Positions 51,966 to 63,440 are shown, counted from the stretch's first letter. The stretch is 64,000 nt of DNA from an uncultured Gammaproteobacteria bacterium (GCA_947259175.1 CAMYKW010000004.1:1-64000); one strand, 5' to 3'. Notes: generated by a model not told the origin, from the letters alone. A program made the numbers and translations.

Positions 51966-52814
51966 TCAATGCCGCCCGACCAGTAACATCGGATTGATCA
52001 GCGCATGGTTGAGCGACACCAGCCAGATCACCTTGATCGGCGCCATGTCTCGTTGTCCTGCGGTACCGAGAACCTGGCCCCTGGATAGTTGATCGTCGAC
52101 GGCGACCTGCACCTGCGACGTGGGGCCGATAAAACTCAATAAACCCATACCGTGGTCGATTACCACGGTCACTCCGGCATCGTCCATATTCGCGAGATCA
52201 TGCACGCGACCGCCGGACGGGGAATGCACTGGGGCGCCGGACTCCGTTTCGAATTCGGCGTAGTTGACGGGTTTGGAAACATCATCTCCGGTGACCTGGC
52301 GGGATCCAAACTCGATTGACTGACGTCCTTCGACCGGTGCGCGAAACGGGAGGTCGACATCCGTAGCATCGTTCCAAACCGGAGTCTGGTGGAAAAGTTG
52401 TTCGTAAAGATCGGGCCAGGGCGCTTGAACCGGCTTGGTGGACGTGTCTCTGCGTCTTACGTGCTCCACCGATCGCTTGACCGGGTAACGGTGGGGTTTG
52501 ACGATGAATTCGCGGATCTCGGCTTCATCGTTTCTAGTCACCGATATAATGTAGCGGCCCGGTACAGTGTCGAGGCTCAGCCCCAGCAGGGCGACCCAGT
52601 GTTGTTCGTGACGCGTCACAAGGACACGGCGTCCGCCGAATTTGGCGGCGGGGCGCGGGGCGTCCGTCGTGTCCAGTATCAGGGCGACGCTACCGCCGGG
52701 TATGGGGTGATTAAAATTCAGCGCGCCCTGGGCATGCGCCTGCACCGCGAACCACGCAAGTATCAGTACCAACGCCGGCGTACCGATTACCGGCCGCGTA
52801 CCGCTAATTTTCAA
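51966..52814 (-). CDS. LytM/M23-like periplasmic protein lacking the zinc ligands
   Basis: About 282 residues from TTG 52814; the ORF extends to GTG 52847, deep inside xseA. A signal peptide ending AVQAHA-QG is followed by a variable region and a C-terminal domain with the strand pattern of M23 peptidases: FGSRQVTGD, GAPVHSPSGGRVHDLANMDDAGVTVVIDHGMGLLSFIGPTSQVQVAVDDQLSRGQVLGTAG. The two metal motifs are gone: HxxxD reads NYAEF and HxH reads KVI. So it is probably an inactive LytM protein, perhaps an amidase activator in the manner of EnvC or NlpD. It lies downstream of xseA with overlapping ends; active M23 genes are found at this place in relatives. Confidence 0.78.
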   Translation of the reverse strand: MKISGTRPVIGTPALVLILAWFAVQAHAQGALNFNHPIPGGSVALILDTTDAPRPAAKFGGRRVLVTRHEQHWVALLGLSLDTVPGRYIISVTRNDEAEIREFIVKPHRYPVKRSVEHVRRRDTSTKPVQAPWPDLYEQLFHQTPVWNDATDVDLPFRAPVEGRQSIEFGSRQVTGDDVSKPVNYAEFETESGAPVHSPSGGRVHDLANMDDAGVTVVIDHGMGLLSFIGPTSQVQVAVDDQLSRGQVLGTAGQRDMAPIKVIWLVSLNHALINPMLLVGRH

Positions 52815-54171
52815 AAATTTCGTCAATGATGCATTCGAGCCGTCCACGGGCCAGACGCACCTGGACGCGGTTGCGGAGCTTTACGCGCCGCGCCTCGGTG
52901 ATGACACGGCCGCTGTCTGCATCGGTCACCAAGGCATAGCCACGCTCCAGTGTCGCCAGCGGGCTCACGCCGTGCAGTCTACCCGCCGCGGCCGACAGGC
53001 GGTGCCGGCGTCGTTCCAGGTTGATATTGTTAGCATGTCGCAGGCGCACCGCCCAATCATCGCCCTGGCTGCGGCACAATCGAATACGTGAGCTGGGATT
53101 TCTGCTCCATAGCCGTGCGCCTAGGTGCATGAACGCAGTTCTTTGTTGTAGTCCTCGACTGCGCATTGCCTCCGATAGTCGGCGACACAGTCCACGAAAC
53201 TTTTGCGCGGCGTTGAGCAATCGCAGCCGTGGATGCACGATTCGCTTCGTTAACCAATCGACGTGTTGAGATGCTTGTTCCAGCCGGCGCTGTGATCTGC
53301 GAACCAGGGTTTGTCGAAGTCGAATGACAGTGTCAGCCAATTCCGCGGCGTTCGGACTGATCAGCTCGGCCGCGGCGCTGGGGGTGGCGGCGCGCTGATC
53401 TGCAATGAAATCAGCGATGGTGAAATCGGTCTCATGTCCGACGCCGCTGACGATGGGAATCGGGCAGTCGAATATCGCCTTGGCGACGCTCTCCTCATTG
53501 AACGGCCACAGGTCTTCCAGGGATCCGCCGCCGCGCGCCAATATCAGTACGTCGCACTCACCGCGTTCAGCGGCCAGGCGGATGGTTGTCGCGATGTCTT
53601 TCGCGGCGGCGGCGCCTTGCACACTGGTCGGATAAATCAGCAGCGGCACGGCGGGAAACCGCCGTTCGAACGTGCTTAAAATATCGCGTATCGCGGCGCC
53701 GCTGGGGGAGGTGATGATACCAACCCGCCTTGGAATCGCCGGTAAAGTCCGTTTGTGCCGTGAATCGAACAGCCCCTGCCGCTCCAGTTTGAGTTTGAGG
53801 GCCTCGAACGCGCGGCGCAGCGCGCCTTCGCCGGCATTTTCGATATGTTGGATGATCAGCTGGAAATCCCCGCGAGCCTCATAGAGGGTCACGCGGGCGC
53901 GAACCAGCACGTGATTACCGTCAGCCGGTTCATAGTCCAGAAGCTGTCGGCGTGAGCGAAACAGTGCGCAACGGATATGCGCGTGTTCATCCTTGAGGGA
54001 AAAATAGCGATGGCCCGAGGCCGGTCTGGAGACGTTGGAGACTTCGCCCTCCACCCAGATCTCCGGGAAGCACTCTTCCAGGAGACGCTTCACCCGCTGA
54101 TTGAGCTGCGAGACCGTGTAGATTTCTAACGGCTGTTGATCCGGTGTCGAGGGTTTGGGGAACTCGCGCAT
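52804..54171 (-). CDS. xseA: exodeoxyribonuclease VII large subunit
   Basis: 455 residues (E. coli 456). The N-terminal OB fold starts with EIYTVSQLNQRVKRLLEECFPEIWVEGEVSN, and the catalytic part has RVGIITSPSGAAIRDIL, LILARGGGSLEDLWPFNEE and VGHETDFTIADFIADQRAATPSAAAELISP. It degrades single-stranded DNA with XseB. A long arginine-rich helical segment follows. Its stop overlaps the proposed start of the LytM-like gene. Confidence 0.97.
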   Translation of the reverse strand: MREFPKPSTPDQQPLEIYTVSQLNQRVKRLLEECFPEIWVEGEVSNVSRPASGHRYFSLKDEHAHIRCALFRSRRQLLDYEPADGNHVLVRARVTLYEARGDFQLIIQHIENAGEGALRRAFEALKLKLERQGLFDSRHKRTLPAIPRRVGIITSPSGAAIRDILSTFERRFPAVPLLIYPTSVQGAAAAKDIATTIRLAAERGECDVLILARGGGSLEDLWPFNEESVAKAIFDCPIPIVSGVGHETDFTIADFIADQRAATPSAAAELISPNAAELADTVIRLRQTLVRRSQRRLEQASQHVDWLTKRIVHPRLRLLNAAQKFRGLCRRLSEAMRSRGLQQRTAFMHLGARLWSRNPSSRIRLCRSQGDDWAVRLRHANNINLERRRHRLSAAAGRLHGVSPLATLERGYALVTDADSGRVITEARRVKLRNRVQVRLARGRLECIIDEIFEN

Positions 54172-54243
54172 CTATGGCTAATGATTGTGCATATCAATGC
54201 GCAATCCTGTCATATTCACCGGCGAGGCTAAAGCGTGGGGAAC

Positions 54244-54272
54244 AAAAAAGCCGGGCGGATGCCCGGCTTTTT
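54244..54272 (-). terminator. rho-independent terminator
   Basis: AAAAAAGCCGGGC-GGAT-GCCCGGCTTTTT: a 7-bp GC-rich stem with a 4-nt loop and A/T tracts on both sides, so it may work in both directions. It lies just after the stop of the minus-strand lipoprotein gene and 72 bp before the start of xseA, and should keep the lipoprotein transcript from entering xseA. Confidence 0.85.
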
Positions 54273-54287
54273 CGGATCCGAATAAGC

Positions 54288-54671
54288 TTATTTCGGGAAA
54301 TGCGGTCCGGCCTTGGCTTGTTCTTTCGCCTGCTGTAATCCCAACTTGGCGTTTTCGGCGACGCGGTTGGCGATACGGATTGCCTCCGCTTCGTTGCCGG
54401 CGTCGCGCGCCTTTTTCGCGGCAGCCAGCATCTTGCTCAGCGGTGCCGAGTTGCGGCCGGTCGACTTGTCGATGAGTTTCCATTCATGACCTGCTTTTTT
54501 TACCGCTGCGACCTCTTTTTCCGCCGCGGCGATGGCCTTGTCCGCAGCGCTCATGGACGTCTTGGACGCCGACATGGATGACGATTTTGTCGCTTCTTTC
54601 GACTCGGTACTTGCGCAGCCGGCGACGCCGAGCGCCGCGGTAGCAACGATTGCAACCAAAACTTTGTTCAT
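54288..54671 (-). CDS. small lipoprotein with SoxXA-binding-protein-like repeat region
   Basis: 127 residues from ATG 54671. A lipoprotein signal with LGVAGCAS is followed by a Ser/Ala/Lys-rich helical part and a C-terminal helix pair, EWKLIDKSTGRNSAPLSKMLAAAKKARDAGNEAEAIRIANRVAENAKLGLQQAKEQAKAG. The latter resembles small periplasmic proteins annotated as SoxXA-binding (SoxK-like), but the similarity is of a simple helical type and no sox gene is nearby, so function is open. It has its own terminator and upstream a duplicated ATGTGTTTGTT motif (54700-54720). Confidence 0.7.
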   Translation of the reverse strand: MNKVLVAIVATAALGVAGCASTESKEATKSSSMSASKTSMSAADKAIAAAEKEVAAVKKAGHEWKLIDKSTGRNSAPLSKMLAAAKKARDAGNEAEAIRIANRVAENAKLGLQQAKEQAKAGPHFPK

Positions 54672-54692
54672 CTCAATCCTCCAACGAATCAT

Positions 54693-55030
54693 TGATCTAT
54701 GTGTTTGTTTATGTGTTTGTTATTGTGATTAAACTGGGAAACCCTTCCAGCCCCACAGGTGGGGAACGCGAACAGTATCTATTTTGAGCTTTGGCTGTCA
54801 ATTTTCCGCGCCCCGAAAGGGTTTTATGGGTGCATTCATATATCTTTAGCCCCATGTCGTGACACCCGAGCCCGCGCGCCCGAGCCGCCCCGTGGTCGCT
54901 TCGACAGCAAACGGCGCTTGCGTGTCCCGCCGGTGACGGACGCTGCTACGGTTGGGACGCGCGCGGCTCCTATACGGCCAAGGCGCGGCGCACCCGTGGA
55001 CAATTCACTCGCGTTCCGTATAATTCTCCG
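54693..55030. other. 338-bp divergent intergenic region between the lipoprotein gene and guaB
   Basis: No gene is seen. Near the lipoprotein side a short tandem ATGTGTTTGTTT/ATGTGTTTGTT occurs at 54700-54721, AT-rich. Near guaB there is a consensus-like promoter (separate entry). The middle portion is GC-rich with no clear structure; a short ORF (54759-55043) has no protein character. Confidence 0.4.
54997..55024 (+). promoter_or_regulatory. sigma-70 promoter of guaB, almost abutting the start codon
   Basis: TGGACA (54997-55002) and a perfect TATAAT (55019-55024) are separated by 16 nt. The expected transcription start, 6-8 nt after the -10, falls at about 55030-55032, on the ATG of guaB at 55031. 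No purine-rich ribosome site lies between, which would make this transcript leaderless. Confidence 0.55.
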
Positions 55031-56494
55031 ATGCGGACCATAAGAGAAGCCCTGACATTTGATGACGTATTACTAGTGCCAGCGGCGTCATCCGTCCTCC
55101 CCCGCGATGTCGATCTCCGCACTCAAGTCACCCGGCGATTGCGCGTGAATATACCGTTGCTTTCGGCGGCCATGGACACGGTGACAGAGTCGGCGGCGGC
55201 CATTTGCCTCGCCCAGGAAGGTGGGCTCGGCGTCATCCATCGCAACCTCACCCCGGACCGGCAAGCCGAAGAGGTGCGCTGGGTCAAGAAATTCGAGAGC
55301 GGCGTAATCAGCGACCCGATAACGGTGTCGGCCAACACCAGCATTCGCGAAGTGCTGGATCTTACCCACAAACATCGCATTTCCGGGGTTCCGGTGATAG
55401 ACGACGACAAATTGGCGGGTATCGTGACCAGCCGTGACCTGCGATTCGAGACCCGCTATGACGAGCCGGTTAGCCGTGTGATGACGCCGAGGGAGCGCTT
55501 GGTGACCGTCAAGGAACATGCCTCGCGAGAACATATCCAATCGTTGTTGCACGAGCATCGGATTGAAAAGGTGCTGGTGGTGGACGACGACTTTAATCTC
55601 AAGGGCTTGGTGACGGTCAAGGATATTCAGAAAGAGAGCGAGCACCCCAACTCGTGCAAGGACAGCCACGGGAGGCTGCTGGTCGCCGCGGCGGTCGGCA
55701 CCGGCGAAGACAGCGACGAACGCGTAGCCAAATTGATTGACGCGAAGGTGGATGCATTGGTGGTGGATACCGCCCACGGGCATTCGCGGACCGTGATTGA
55801 GCGGGTAAGAGAGATTAAAGCGAGTTGTCCCGATGTCGAGGTGATCGCGGGAAACATCGCCACCACCGAGGCGGCGCGGGACCTGATGGACGTGGGTGTG
55901 GACGCGCTCAAAGTTGGCATCGGTCCGGGATCCATCTGCACCACGCGCATGGTTGCCGGGGTTGGTGTCCCCCAGATTACCGCCATCGCAGATGTCTCCG
56001 AGGTCGCGGCAGGCGAGGGCGTGCCTATCATTGCCGACGGCGGTATTCGTTTTTCGGGAGACATCGCCAAGGCGATTGCCGCGGGAGCGGATTGTGTCAT
56101 GGTCGGTGGCTTACTTGCGGGTACCGACGAGTCGCCTGGTGAAATTGACATCTATCAGGGGCGCTCGTACAAATCGTATCGCGGTATGGGTTCCCTGGGC
56201 GTGATGGCAACCGGATCAAGAGACCGTTACTTCCAGGAACACACCGAGACACCGCAAAAACTGGTTCCCGAGGGCATCGAGGGGCGTGTCCCATATAAAG
56301 GTCCGATGATCAATATTATTCAGCAGTTGATGGGCGGTCTGCGTTCGGCCATGGGATATACGGGCAATCAGAACCTCGACGGCATGCGCCGCAATGCCGA
56401 ATTTGTGCGCATCACCAGCGCCGGTATTCGTGAGAGCCATGTCCACGATGTCACCATCGTGAAAGAGGCACCGAACTATCAGATCAAAAATTAG
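55031..56494 (+). CDS. guaB: IMP dehydrogenase
   Basis: 487 residues, the normal length. GuaB oxidises IMP to XMP, the committed step to guanine nucleotides. The N-terminus [18 protein letters not shown] is that of the family, so the start is secure. A CBS pair (about 93-205) sits in the barrel; the catalytic Cys loop is [17 protein letters not shown], and the flap has [10 protein letters not shown]. guaA follows after 66 nt. Confidence 0.98.
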   Translation: MRTIREALTFDDVLLVPAASSVLPRDVDLRTQVTRRLRVNIPLLSAAMDTVTESAAAICLAQEGGLGVIHRNLTPDRQAEEVRWVKKFESGVISDPITVSANTSIREVLDLTHKHRISGVPVIDDDKLAGIVTSRDLRFETRYDEPVSRVMTPRERLVTVKEHASREHIQSLLHEHRIEKVLVVDDDFNLKGLVTVKDIQKESEHPNSCKDSHGRLLVAAAVGTGEDSDERVAKLIDAKVDALVVDTAHGHSRTVIERVREIKASCPDVEVIAGNIATTEAARDLMDVGVDALKVGIGPGSICTTRMVAGVGVPQITAIADVSEVAAGEGVPIIADGGIRFSGDIAKAIAAGADCVMVGGLLAGTDESPGEIDIYQGRSYKSYRGMGSLGVMATGSRDRYFQEHTETPQKLVPEGIEGRVPYKGPMINIIQQLMGGLRSAMGYTGNQNLDGMRRNAEFVRITSAGIRESHVHDVTIVKEAPNYQIKN

Positions 56495-56560
56495 ATGATG
56501 GATGAACGGCATCGCGACCACCAGCCCGCGTGTTGCGCTGACACATTCTCATAAGACGTC

Positions 56561-58622
<2,062 letters not shown>

Positions 58623-58624
58623 AT

Positions 58625-60067
58625 TTACGCTGCGGGGAAAGTGAGTTGCGGTTGTGGCGCGCCGTGCCTGTGTTCTTCCTGTTCTTCAATCTTCACCAGG
58701 ATATCGTGAAATGAGCGTATGCGGGTGACATACTTGACTGGTTCATGGCCGCGCGCGTATCCGTGTTTGGTTGTCTTATACCATTTCGGTATCGACAATA
58801 ATGGCAGGAATTCCTTGACGTCCACCCATTTATTGGGGTCAAGCCCATTTTGTCTGGTAAGAATCCGCGCATCCTTTAGATGACCGAAACCCACGTTGTA
58901 GGCCGCCAGCGCCAGCCAGGTGCGGTCCGGATCCTGGATCTCGCGCGGCAACCGGTCAATAAGATGTCGGAGATATCGCGCGCCCCCCAGGATGCTTTGT
59001 TCAGGATCCTCGCGGTCCGGAATATCAAAGCGATCAGCGGTAACCTTGGTCAACTGCATCATGCCGCGCACGCCGGTAGGCGATACCGCCTTGGGATCCC
59101 ACTGTGACTCCTGGTAAGCCTGCGCAGCGAGCAGCCGCCAGTCGAGTCGCGCTTGTTCGCCGCCGGCTCGGAACAGCGGTTCATACACCGGCAGGGTGTT
59201 GAATATGCGCCGCCGGTAGGTGGCGACGTTGAGATAATCGAATCGCTGCACCGCGCCGTAATATCGGTCTATCAGACGATTGAGTTCCCCGGATTGTTTG
59301 ATCGATCTCAAGAACTCGTTGCCGGCGCTGTACAGCGCCGGATCGACATTGCGCGGAAATGCCCACGCCAGATGTTCCTCGTGGGGCAAGACGAACGCCA
59401 CCTTGATCTGTGGGTGATGTTGTTGCACCAGGGCCACGGTTTGCGAATCCGTAATCGTGACTTCCAGTCGGCCCGCCCACACGTCGGCCAGCAGCTCCTC
59501 CGCATCCTTGCCGCTGGTCTCCGCCCATCTGAGGTCCGGGTGATGCACCTTCAGCTCGGCAAGCCGCTCCGAAGCGCTGCTGCCGGCCACAACTTCGATG
59601 TGCCGCCCGAGCAAATCCTCCACCCGGCGCGGTCGTTTGCTTCCTCTGAGGTATACTGCCTGTTGATGAATCTGCTCGAACGGTCGGGAAAACTTCAACA
59701 CTTGGCGCCGCTGTTCGGTAATAGTGAAGCCGGCGGCCGCGATGTGGGCGTCGCCGCGCAATAGCCGGGGGATCAAAGAGGCGAAATTATCGGTTACCTC
59801 CAGCGTTAGGTCGACGCCAAGTGAGTCGGCAAAACTGGCCGCGAGGTCGTACTCCAGTCCCAGTGCGCCGTTGGCGCCCTCATAGTAGGTGTTGGGTCCG
59901 TTGATGGTCAGGACGCGCAGTACTCCGGTACGCTTGATCTGTGCCAGGGTGTCGGTAGTCTGGGGCCGATCGATCACGAAGAAAAGCGGTAACGTGCACA
60001 CGCCGGCCAGCAACATCACCAACGGCAGCCATCGTATCCAACTTCGCTGAACAGTCGTATCATTCAT
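58625..60067 (-). CDS. mltF: membrane-bound lytic murein transglycosylase F
   Basis: 480 residues, close to E. coli MltF (518). An N-terminal membrane or signal segment (WLPLVMLLAGVCTLPLFFVI) leads to an extracytoplasmic solute-binding-type domain (VLRVLTINGPNTYYEGANGALGLEYDLAASFADSLG) and a C-terminal SLT domain with the catalytic Glu in AQAYQESQWDPKAVSPTGVRGMMQLT and LALAAYNVGFGHLKDA. It cleaves glycan strands at the outer membrane. Located next to tadA as usual. Confidence 0.95.
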   Translation of the reverse strand: MNDTTVQRSWIRWLPLVMLLAGVCTLPLFFVIDRPQTTDTLAQIKRTGVLRVLTINGPNTYYEGANGALGLEYDLAASFADSLGVDLTLEVTDNFASLIPRLLRGDAHIAAAGFTITEQRRQVLKFSRPFEQIHQQAVYLRGSKRPRRVEDLLGRHIEVVAGSSASERLAELKVHHPDLRWAETSGKDAEELLADVWAGRLEVTITDSQTVALVQQHHPQIKVAFVLPHEEHLAWAFPRNVDPALYSAGNEFLRSIKQSGELNRLIDRYYGAVQRFDYLNVATYRRRIFNTLPVYEPLFRAGGEQARLDWRLLAAQAYQESQWDPKAVSPTGVRGMMQLTKVTADRFDIPDREDPEQSILGGARYLRHLIDRLPREIQDPDRTWLALAAYNVGFGHLKDARILTRQNGLDPNKWVDVKEFLPLLSIPKWYKTTKHGYARGHEPVKYVTRIRSFHDILVKIEEQEEHRHGAPQPQLTFPAA

Positions 60068-60140
60068 TGCTCGATCTACGTCCGGCGCGCGGACTTGTGG
60101 CCAAAACGGAACCTACGTAAGCTATCGATTCCGGCCCCGG

Positions 60141-60231
60141 GGAGAGGTACCGAAGCGGTCATAACGGCGCGGACTCGAAATCCGTTGGGGGCTTTTGCCC
60201 CACGTGGGTTCGAATCCCACCCTCTCCGCCA
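60141..60231 (+). tRNA. tRNA-Ser (anticodon CGA)
   Basis: Class II tRNA with acceptor GGAGAGG/CCTCTCC, anticodon arm GCGGA-CTCGAAA-TCCGT giving anticodon CGA for UCG, a long variable arm (TGGGGGCTTTTGCCCCA) and T arm GTGGGTTCGAATCCCAC; CCA is encoded. Confidence 0.96.
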
Positions 60232-60600
60232 AACTAATCAACCCGGAGTACGGTACTGCGCCGTACCCCGGGGGGCAAGATCCCCGTCCTAATGGTCCAC
60301 TTTGGCCGACGGAGTCGCCCTTTCCCGCATGTCGCGCCGGTGCCCCGGAAACCGGTGCAGCGCCGGCGTGGCTGGGGCAATATGAGGGACAGCGCGTTGC
60401 CAATGATTGGTGAGTAGTTTAATCTTCCCGCGCCGCCGGCGTTCACTCATGGACTGGGACCGGTTCATGTTTTGCACCGACGCGGCGGACGAGGGCTGCG
60501 GTAGCAGCGTTTTTTCGATCCCTTCGCGCGGTGTGCGTGCGCAGGCGTAGTATTCTCACGTCGTTGTATATCGGAACATTTCAAAGGAACAAACCTTAAC
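60232..60600. other. 369-bp gap between two tRNA-Ser genes
   Basis: No gene or strong signal is seen. Just after the first tRNA there is a small hairpin GTACGG-7 nt-CCGTAC (about 60248-60266) followed by CCCGGGGGG without a T tract, which might be part of its processing or termination. The short ORFs here are random. Confidence 0.4.
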
Positions 60601-60689
60601 GGAGAGGTGGCCGAGTGGTCGAAGGCGCACGCCTGGAGAGCGTGTATACGCTTCGCGTATCGTGGGTTCGAATCCCACCCTCTCCGCCA
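60601..60689 (+). tRNA. tRNA-Ser (anticodon GGA)
   Basis: Class II tRNA with acceptor GGAGAGG/CCTCTCC, anticodon arm CACGC-CTGGAGA-GCGTG giving anticodon GGA for UCC/UCU, variable arm TATACGCTTCGCGTATC and a T arm identical to that of the tRNA-Ser 400 bp upstream; CCA is encoded. It precedes ffs, the usual order. Confidence 0.96.
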
Positions 60690-60725
60690 CGAACCGTAAG
60701 TAGGTTGGTTGTAGACGAATGACCA

Positions 60726-60840
60726 TGGCGGTGACAGTTGGTCTCCCCGGTGACGATAGGTTGTGAACCCGGTCAGGTCCGGAAGGAAGCAGCCGCAGCA
60801 ACTGATTCGGGTGCCGGGGTCCGGCTAGCTGGAGCCGCCA
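60726..60840 (+). ncRNA. ffs: signal recognition particle 4.5S RNA
   Basis: The conserved apical domain of bacterial small SRP RNA is present: GGTCAGGTCCGGAAGGAAGCAGCC with the GGAA tetraloop, flanked by a long imperfect stem. The ends TGGCGG (60726) and CCGCCA (60840) pair. The RNA binds Ffh for co-translational targeting. Position between tRNA-Ser(GGA) and dnaX is conserved. End points are approximate. Confidence 0.93.
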
Positions 60841-60856
60841 CCACCTTTGACTATCT

Positions 60857-62413
60857 ATGAGCTATCAGGCCTTAGCACGTAAATGGCGGCCGCGACTTTT
60901 CACCGAGATGGTCGGCCAGCAGCACGCGGTAAGCGCATTGAGTAATGCGCTGGAGAGCAATCGTGTGCACCATGCATTTTTGTTCACCGGCACCCGCGGT
61001 GTGGGTAAGACTACGCTGGCAAGGATTCTCGCCAAGGCGCTGAATTGCGAGCAGGGCGTCAGTGCCACGCCGTGTAACCAATGCGCGACTTGCGCCGCAA
61101 TTGACGAGGGTCGATTCATCGATCTCATCGAGGTCGACGCGGCGTCGCGAACCAAGGTCGATGACACCCGGGAACTGCTGGACAATGTGCAATACGCACC
61201 CACCCGGGGCAGCTATAAGATTTATCTCATAGACGAGGTACATATGTTGTCGGGCCATAGCTTCAATGCCCTGCTGAAGACGCTTGAGGAGCCACCGCCG
61301 CACGTGAAATTCCTGCTGGCGACCACCGACCCGCAAAAACTGCCGATGACCGTGCTGTCCAGGTGCCTGCAATTCAACTTGAAGGCGCTGAGCGTGGATC
61401 AAATTTCGGGACAACTGGAACATATACTGGATCAAGAACGGATTCCGTTCGATGCCGTCGCGATCCGACTGATAGCACAATCGGCGGACGGGAGCATGCG
61501 GGACGCATTGAGCATCTTGGATCAAGGCATCGCCCATGGCGGTGGCGAAGTTCGGGAAACGCCAATTCGCGATATGCTCGGCACCATTGATCAGACCTAT
61601 ATCAAAGAACTGTTGCTGGGATTGGCGGATCAGGACGGGCAAGCCGTGCTGCAATGTGTTGACCGCATGAGTACCAGTTCTTGCGACTTTGCATCTGCCC
61701 TCAATGAATTATTGCGGGCGCTACATAATGTTTCTCTTTATCACCAGGCGTCGGCGATTTTGGAGGCAAAGCAAGTTGACATGGATTGGCACCGGGAGTT
61801 GGCGCAAAGCCTGGACGTAGAGACTCTGCAACTGTTCTATCAAATCGGATTGATTGGAAAACGCGATCTGCCCCTGGCGCCTGATCCCAGAAGCGGCTTT
61901 GAGATGATCATGCTGCGCATGCTGGCGTTTCGGCCCGCAGACCGGGAAACAACAGCCAATGTGCCGCGAAAGGCGCGGCGCGGGACGGGGCCGGTGGATA
62001 AAGGTCCGGCGCAGGTGGCGGCGATCAGCGCAAACAACTGGAGCGATGTCGCCGCGCGCCTGGATGTTTCCGCACTAGTACGCGAGCTTGCGATGAACGT
62101 GGTGCCGACGACGGTCACAAGGGAGGTTGTGGAATTGACGCTGGATGAGAATCACGAGCATTTGCTCAATCCTGAACGTCGTGATGCCCTCGCCGCTGCG
62201 GTCCGGCGTGAATTGGGTACGGACATGAAGCTCAATATCGTTGTGGGACGGGCCGACCGGGAAACACCGGCAGGGATGCGTGAACGTCGCAAGTCGGAGC
62301 GTGAACAGGCCGCCCACGAGGCGATAGAAAACGATCCGAACGTTAAGGAGATTATCAGTCGATTCGATGCTACGATTGTTTCCGAATCGATAAAGACTCG
62401 TGATTCTCAATAG
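60857..62413 (+). CDS. dnaX: DNA polymerase III subunit gamma/tau
   Basis: 518 residues, short compared with E. coli tau (643). Clamp-loader ATPase with P-loop [16 protein letters not shown], zinc cysteines [16 protein letters not shown], Walker [26 protein letters not shown] and the SRC motif [10 protein letters not shown]. The C-terminal polymerase/DnaB-binding region is reduced and includes [19 protein letters not shown]. No A-rich slippery run like that used for gamma in E. coli is seen. It is followed by ybaB and recR. Confidence 0.96.
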   Translation: MSYQALARKWRPRLFTEMVGQQHAVSALSNALESNRVHHAFLFTGTRGVGKTTLARILAKALNCEQGVSATPCNQCATCAAIDEGRFIDLIEVDAASRTKVDDTRELLDNVQYAPTRGSYKIYLIDEVHMLSGHSFNALLKTLEEPPPHVKFLLATTDPQKLPMTVLSRCLQFNLKALSVDQISGQLEHILDQERIPFDAVAIRLIAQSADGSMRDALSILDQGIAHGGGEVRETPIRDMLGTIDQTYIKELLLGLADQDGQAVLQCVDRMSTSSCDFASALNELLRALHNVSLYHQASAILEAKQVDMDWHRELAQSLDVETLQLFYQIGLIGKRDLPLAPDPRSGFEMIMLRMLAFRPADRETTANVPRKARRGTGPVDKGPAQVAAISANNWSDVAARLDVSALVRELAMNVVPTTVTREVVELTLDENHEHLLNPERRDALAAAVRRELGTDMKLNIVVGRADRETPAGMRERRKSEREQAAHEAIENDPNVKEIISRFDATIVSESIKTRDSQ

Positions 62414-62423
62414 TGAGGTAGTG

Positions 62424-62744
62424 ATGAAGGGCGGACTTGGAAACTTGATGAAACAGGCGCAAGCGGTGCAGGAGAATCTGCGCAAAGCCCAGGAAGAGCT
62501 GGCGCATATCGAGGTTGAGGGAGCCGCGGGGGGAGGCATGGTCAAGGTGACCATGACTTGCCGGCACGATGTTCGACGGGTCGAAATCGACAAAGATCTC
62601 CTGGGTGACGATAAGGAAGTGTTGGAAGACCTCATCGCCGCCGCTGTTAATGACGCGGTTCGGAAAGCGGAAAAAGCGACCCAGGAAAAAATGGCAGGCT
62701 TGACCTCGGGATTCAACATTCCTGGACTGAATCTTCCGCTGTAG
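62424..62744 (+). CDS. ybaB: nucleoid-associated protein YbaB/EbfC
   Basis: About 106 residues from ATG 62424 with GTGAGG upstream. [38 protein letters not shown] and the C-terminal [15 protein letters not shown] are typical. Dimeric DNA-binding protein of the dnaX-ybaB-recR group; precise function not settled. It lies 10 nt after the dnaX stop and 6 nt before recR. Confidence 0.95.
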   Translation: MKGGLGNLMKQAQAVQENLRKAQEELAHIEVEGAAGGGMVKVTMTCRHDVRRVEIDKDLLGDDKEVLEDLIAAAVNDAVRKAEKATQEKMAGLTSGFNIPGLNLPL

Positions 62745-62750
62745 CGCCTG

Positions 62751-63347
62751 ATGGCCGACGTTTACGCGATTGAGGCGCTGAAAAAGGCGCTGCGCCGGTT
62801 GCCTGGTGTCGGGCCCAAGACGGCGCGGCGCATGGCCTTTCATTTGTTGGAGCGGGACCGGGAGGGTGCGCGGGAAATCGCTGCGGCGATAAACCAGGCG
62901 GTGCAGACGGTTACCCACTGCCGCCGATGCAATACCTTGAGCGAGGCGCAGTTGTGTGACATCTGTGCATCAGCCAAGCGCGACGACGCCTTGTTGTGCG
63001 TGGTCGAAACCCCGGCGGATCTCGAATCCGTGGAACAGGCGGGGGTTTACAGCGGCAAGTATTTCGTGCTCATGGGTCATATCTCTCCGCTGGACGGGAT
63101 TGGTCCCGACGACTTGGGCATAGACCGCTTGCGGCAACTGTTATCGAACGGTGGGATTCGCGAAGTCATCGTCGCCACCAACCTGACCGTCGAGGGCGAA
63201 GCCACTGCTGACTATATCCGTCAAATTACCGATACGCTGGATGTGAAGGTGACGCGACTCGCCCGCGGCGTGCCGGTGGGCGGCGAACTGGAATATATGG
63301 ATCACGGCACGCTGGCGCAGGCATTCAACGATCGGCGCAGTATCTAG
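62751..63347 (+). CDS. recR: recombination mediator protein RecR
   Basis: 198 residues. Helix-hairpin-helix LKKALRRLPGVGPKTARRMAFHLLE, a zinc finger CRRCNTLSEAQLCDIC, a Toprim domain with LLCVVETPADLESVEQAGVYSGKYFVLMGHISPLDGIGPDDLGI, and the C-terminal GGELEYMDHGTLAQAF with the Walker-like end. RecR acts with RecF and RecO to load RecA at gaps. Confidence 0.97.
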   Translation: MADVYAIEALKKALRRLPGVGPKTARRMAFHLLERDREGAREIAAAINQAVQTVTHCRRCNTLSEAQLCDICASAKRDDALLCVVETPADLESVEQAGVYSGKYFVLMGHISPLDGIGPDDLGIDRLRQLLSNGGIREVIVATNLTVEGEATADYIRQITDTLDVKVTRLARGVPVGGELEYMDHGTLAQAFNDRRSI

Positions 63348-63352
63348 TACTT

Positions 63353-63440
63353 TGGGAGGCGGCTTGCAGCCGCGAAACTGGGACGCTCAACGCGGTATGG
63401 CGCTGAACCGAGGAAAGCATTCCGCGACACGCCGTGAATA
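63353..63440 (+). repeat. 88-bp repeat, copy 1
   Basis: TGGGAGGCGGCTTGCAGCC... to ...CGCCGTGAATA. It matches copy 2 (63520-63607) in 86 of 88 positions. The first 25 nt contain a REP-like hairpin GCGGC-TTGCA-GCCGC; the rest has no coding character. It begins 5 bp after the recR stop. Confidence 0.9.

Noticed and set aside
54759-55043. 94-residue ORF upstream of guaB
   Set aside because: It runs through the guaB promoter and into the guaB start, with Arg/Pro-rich random composition.
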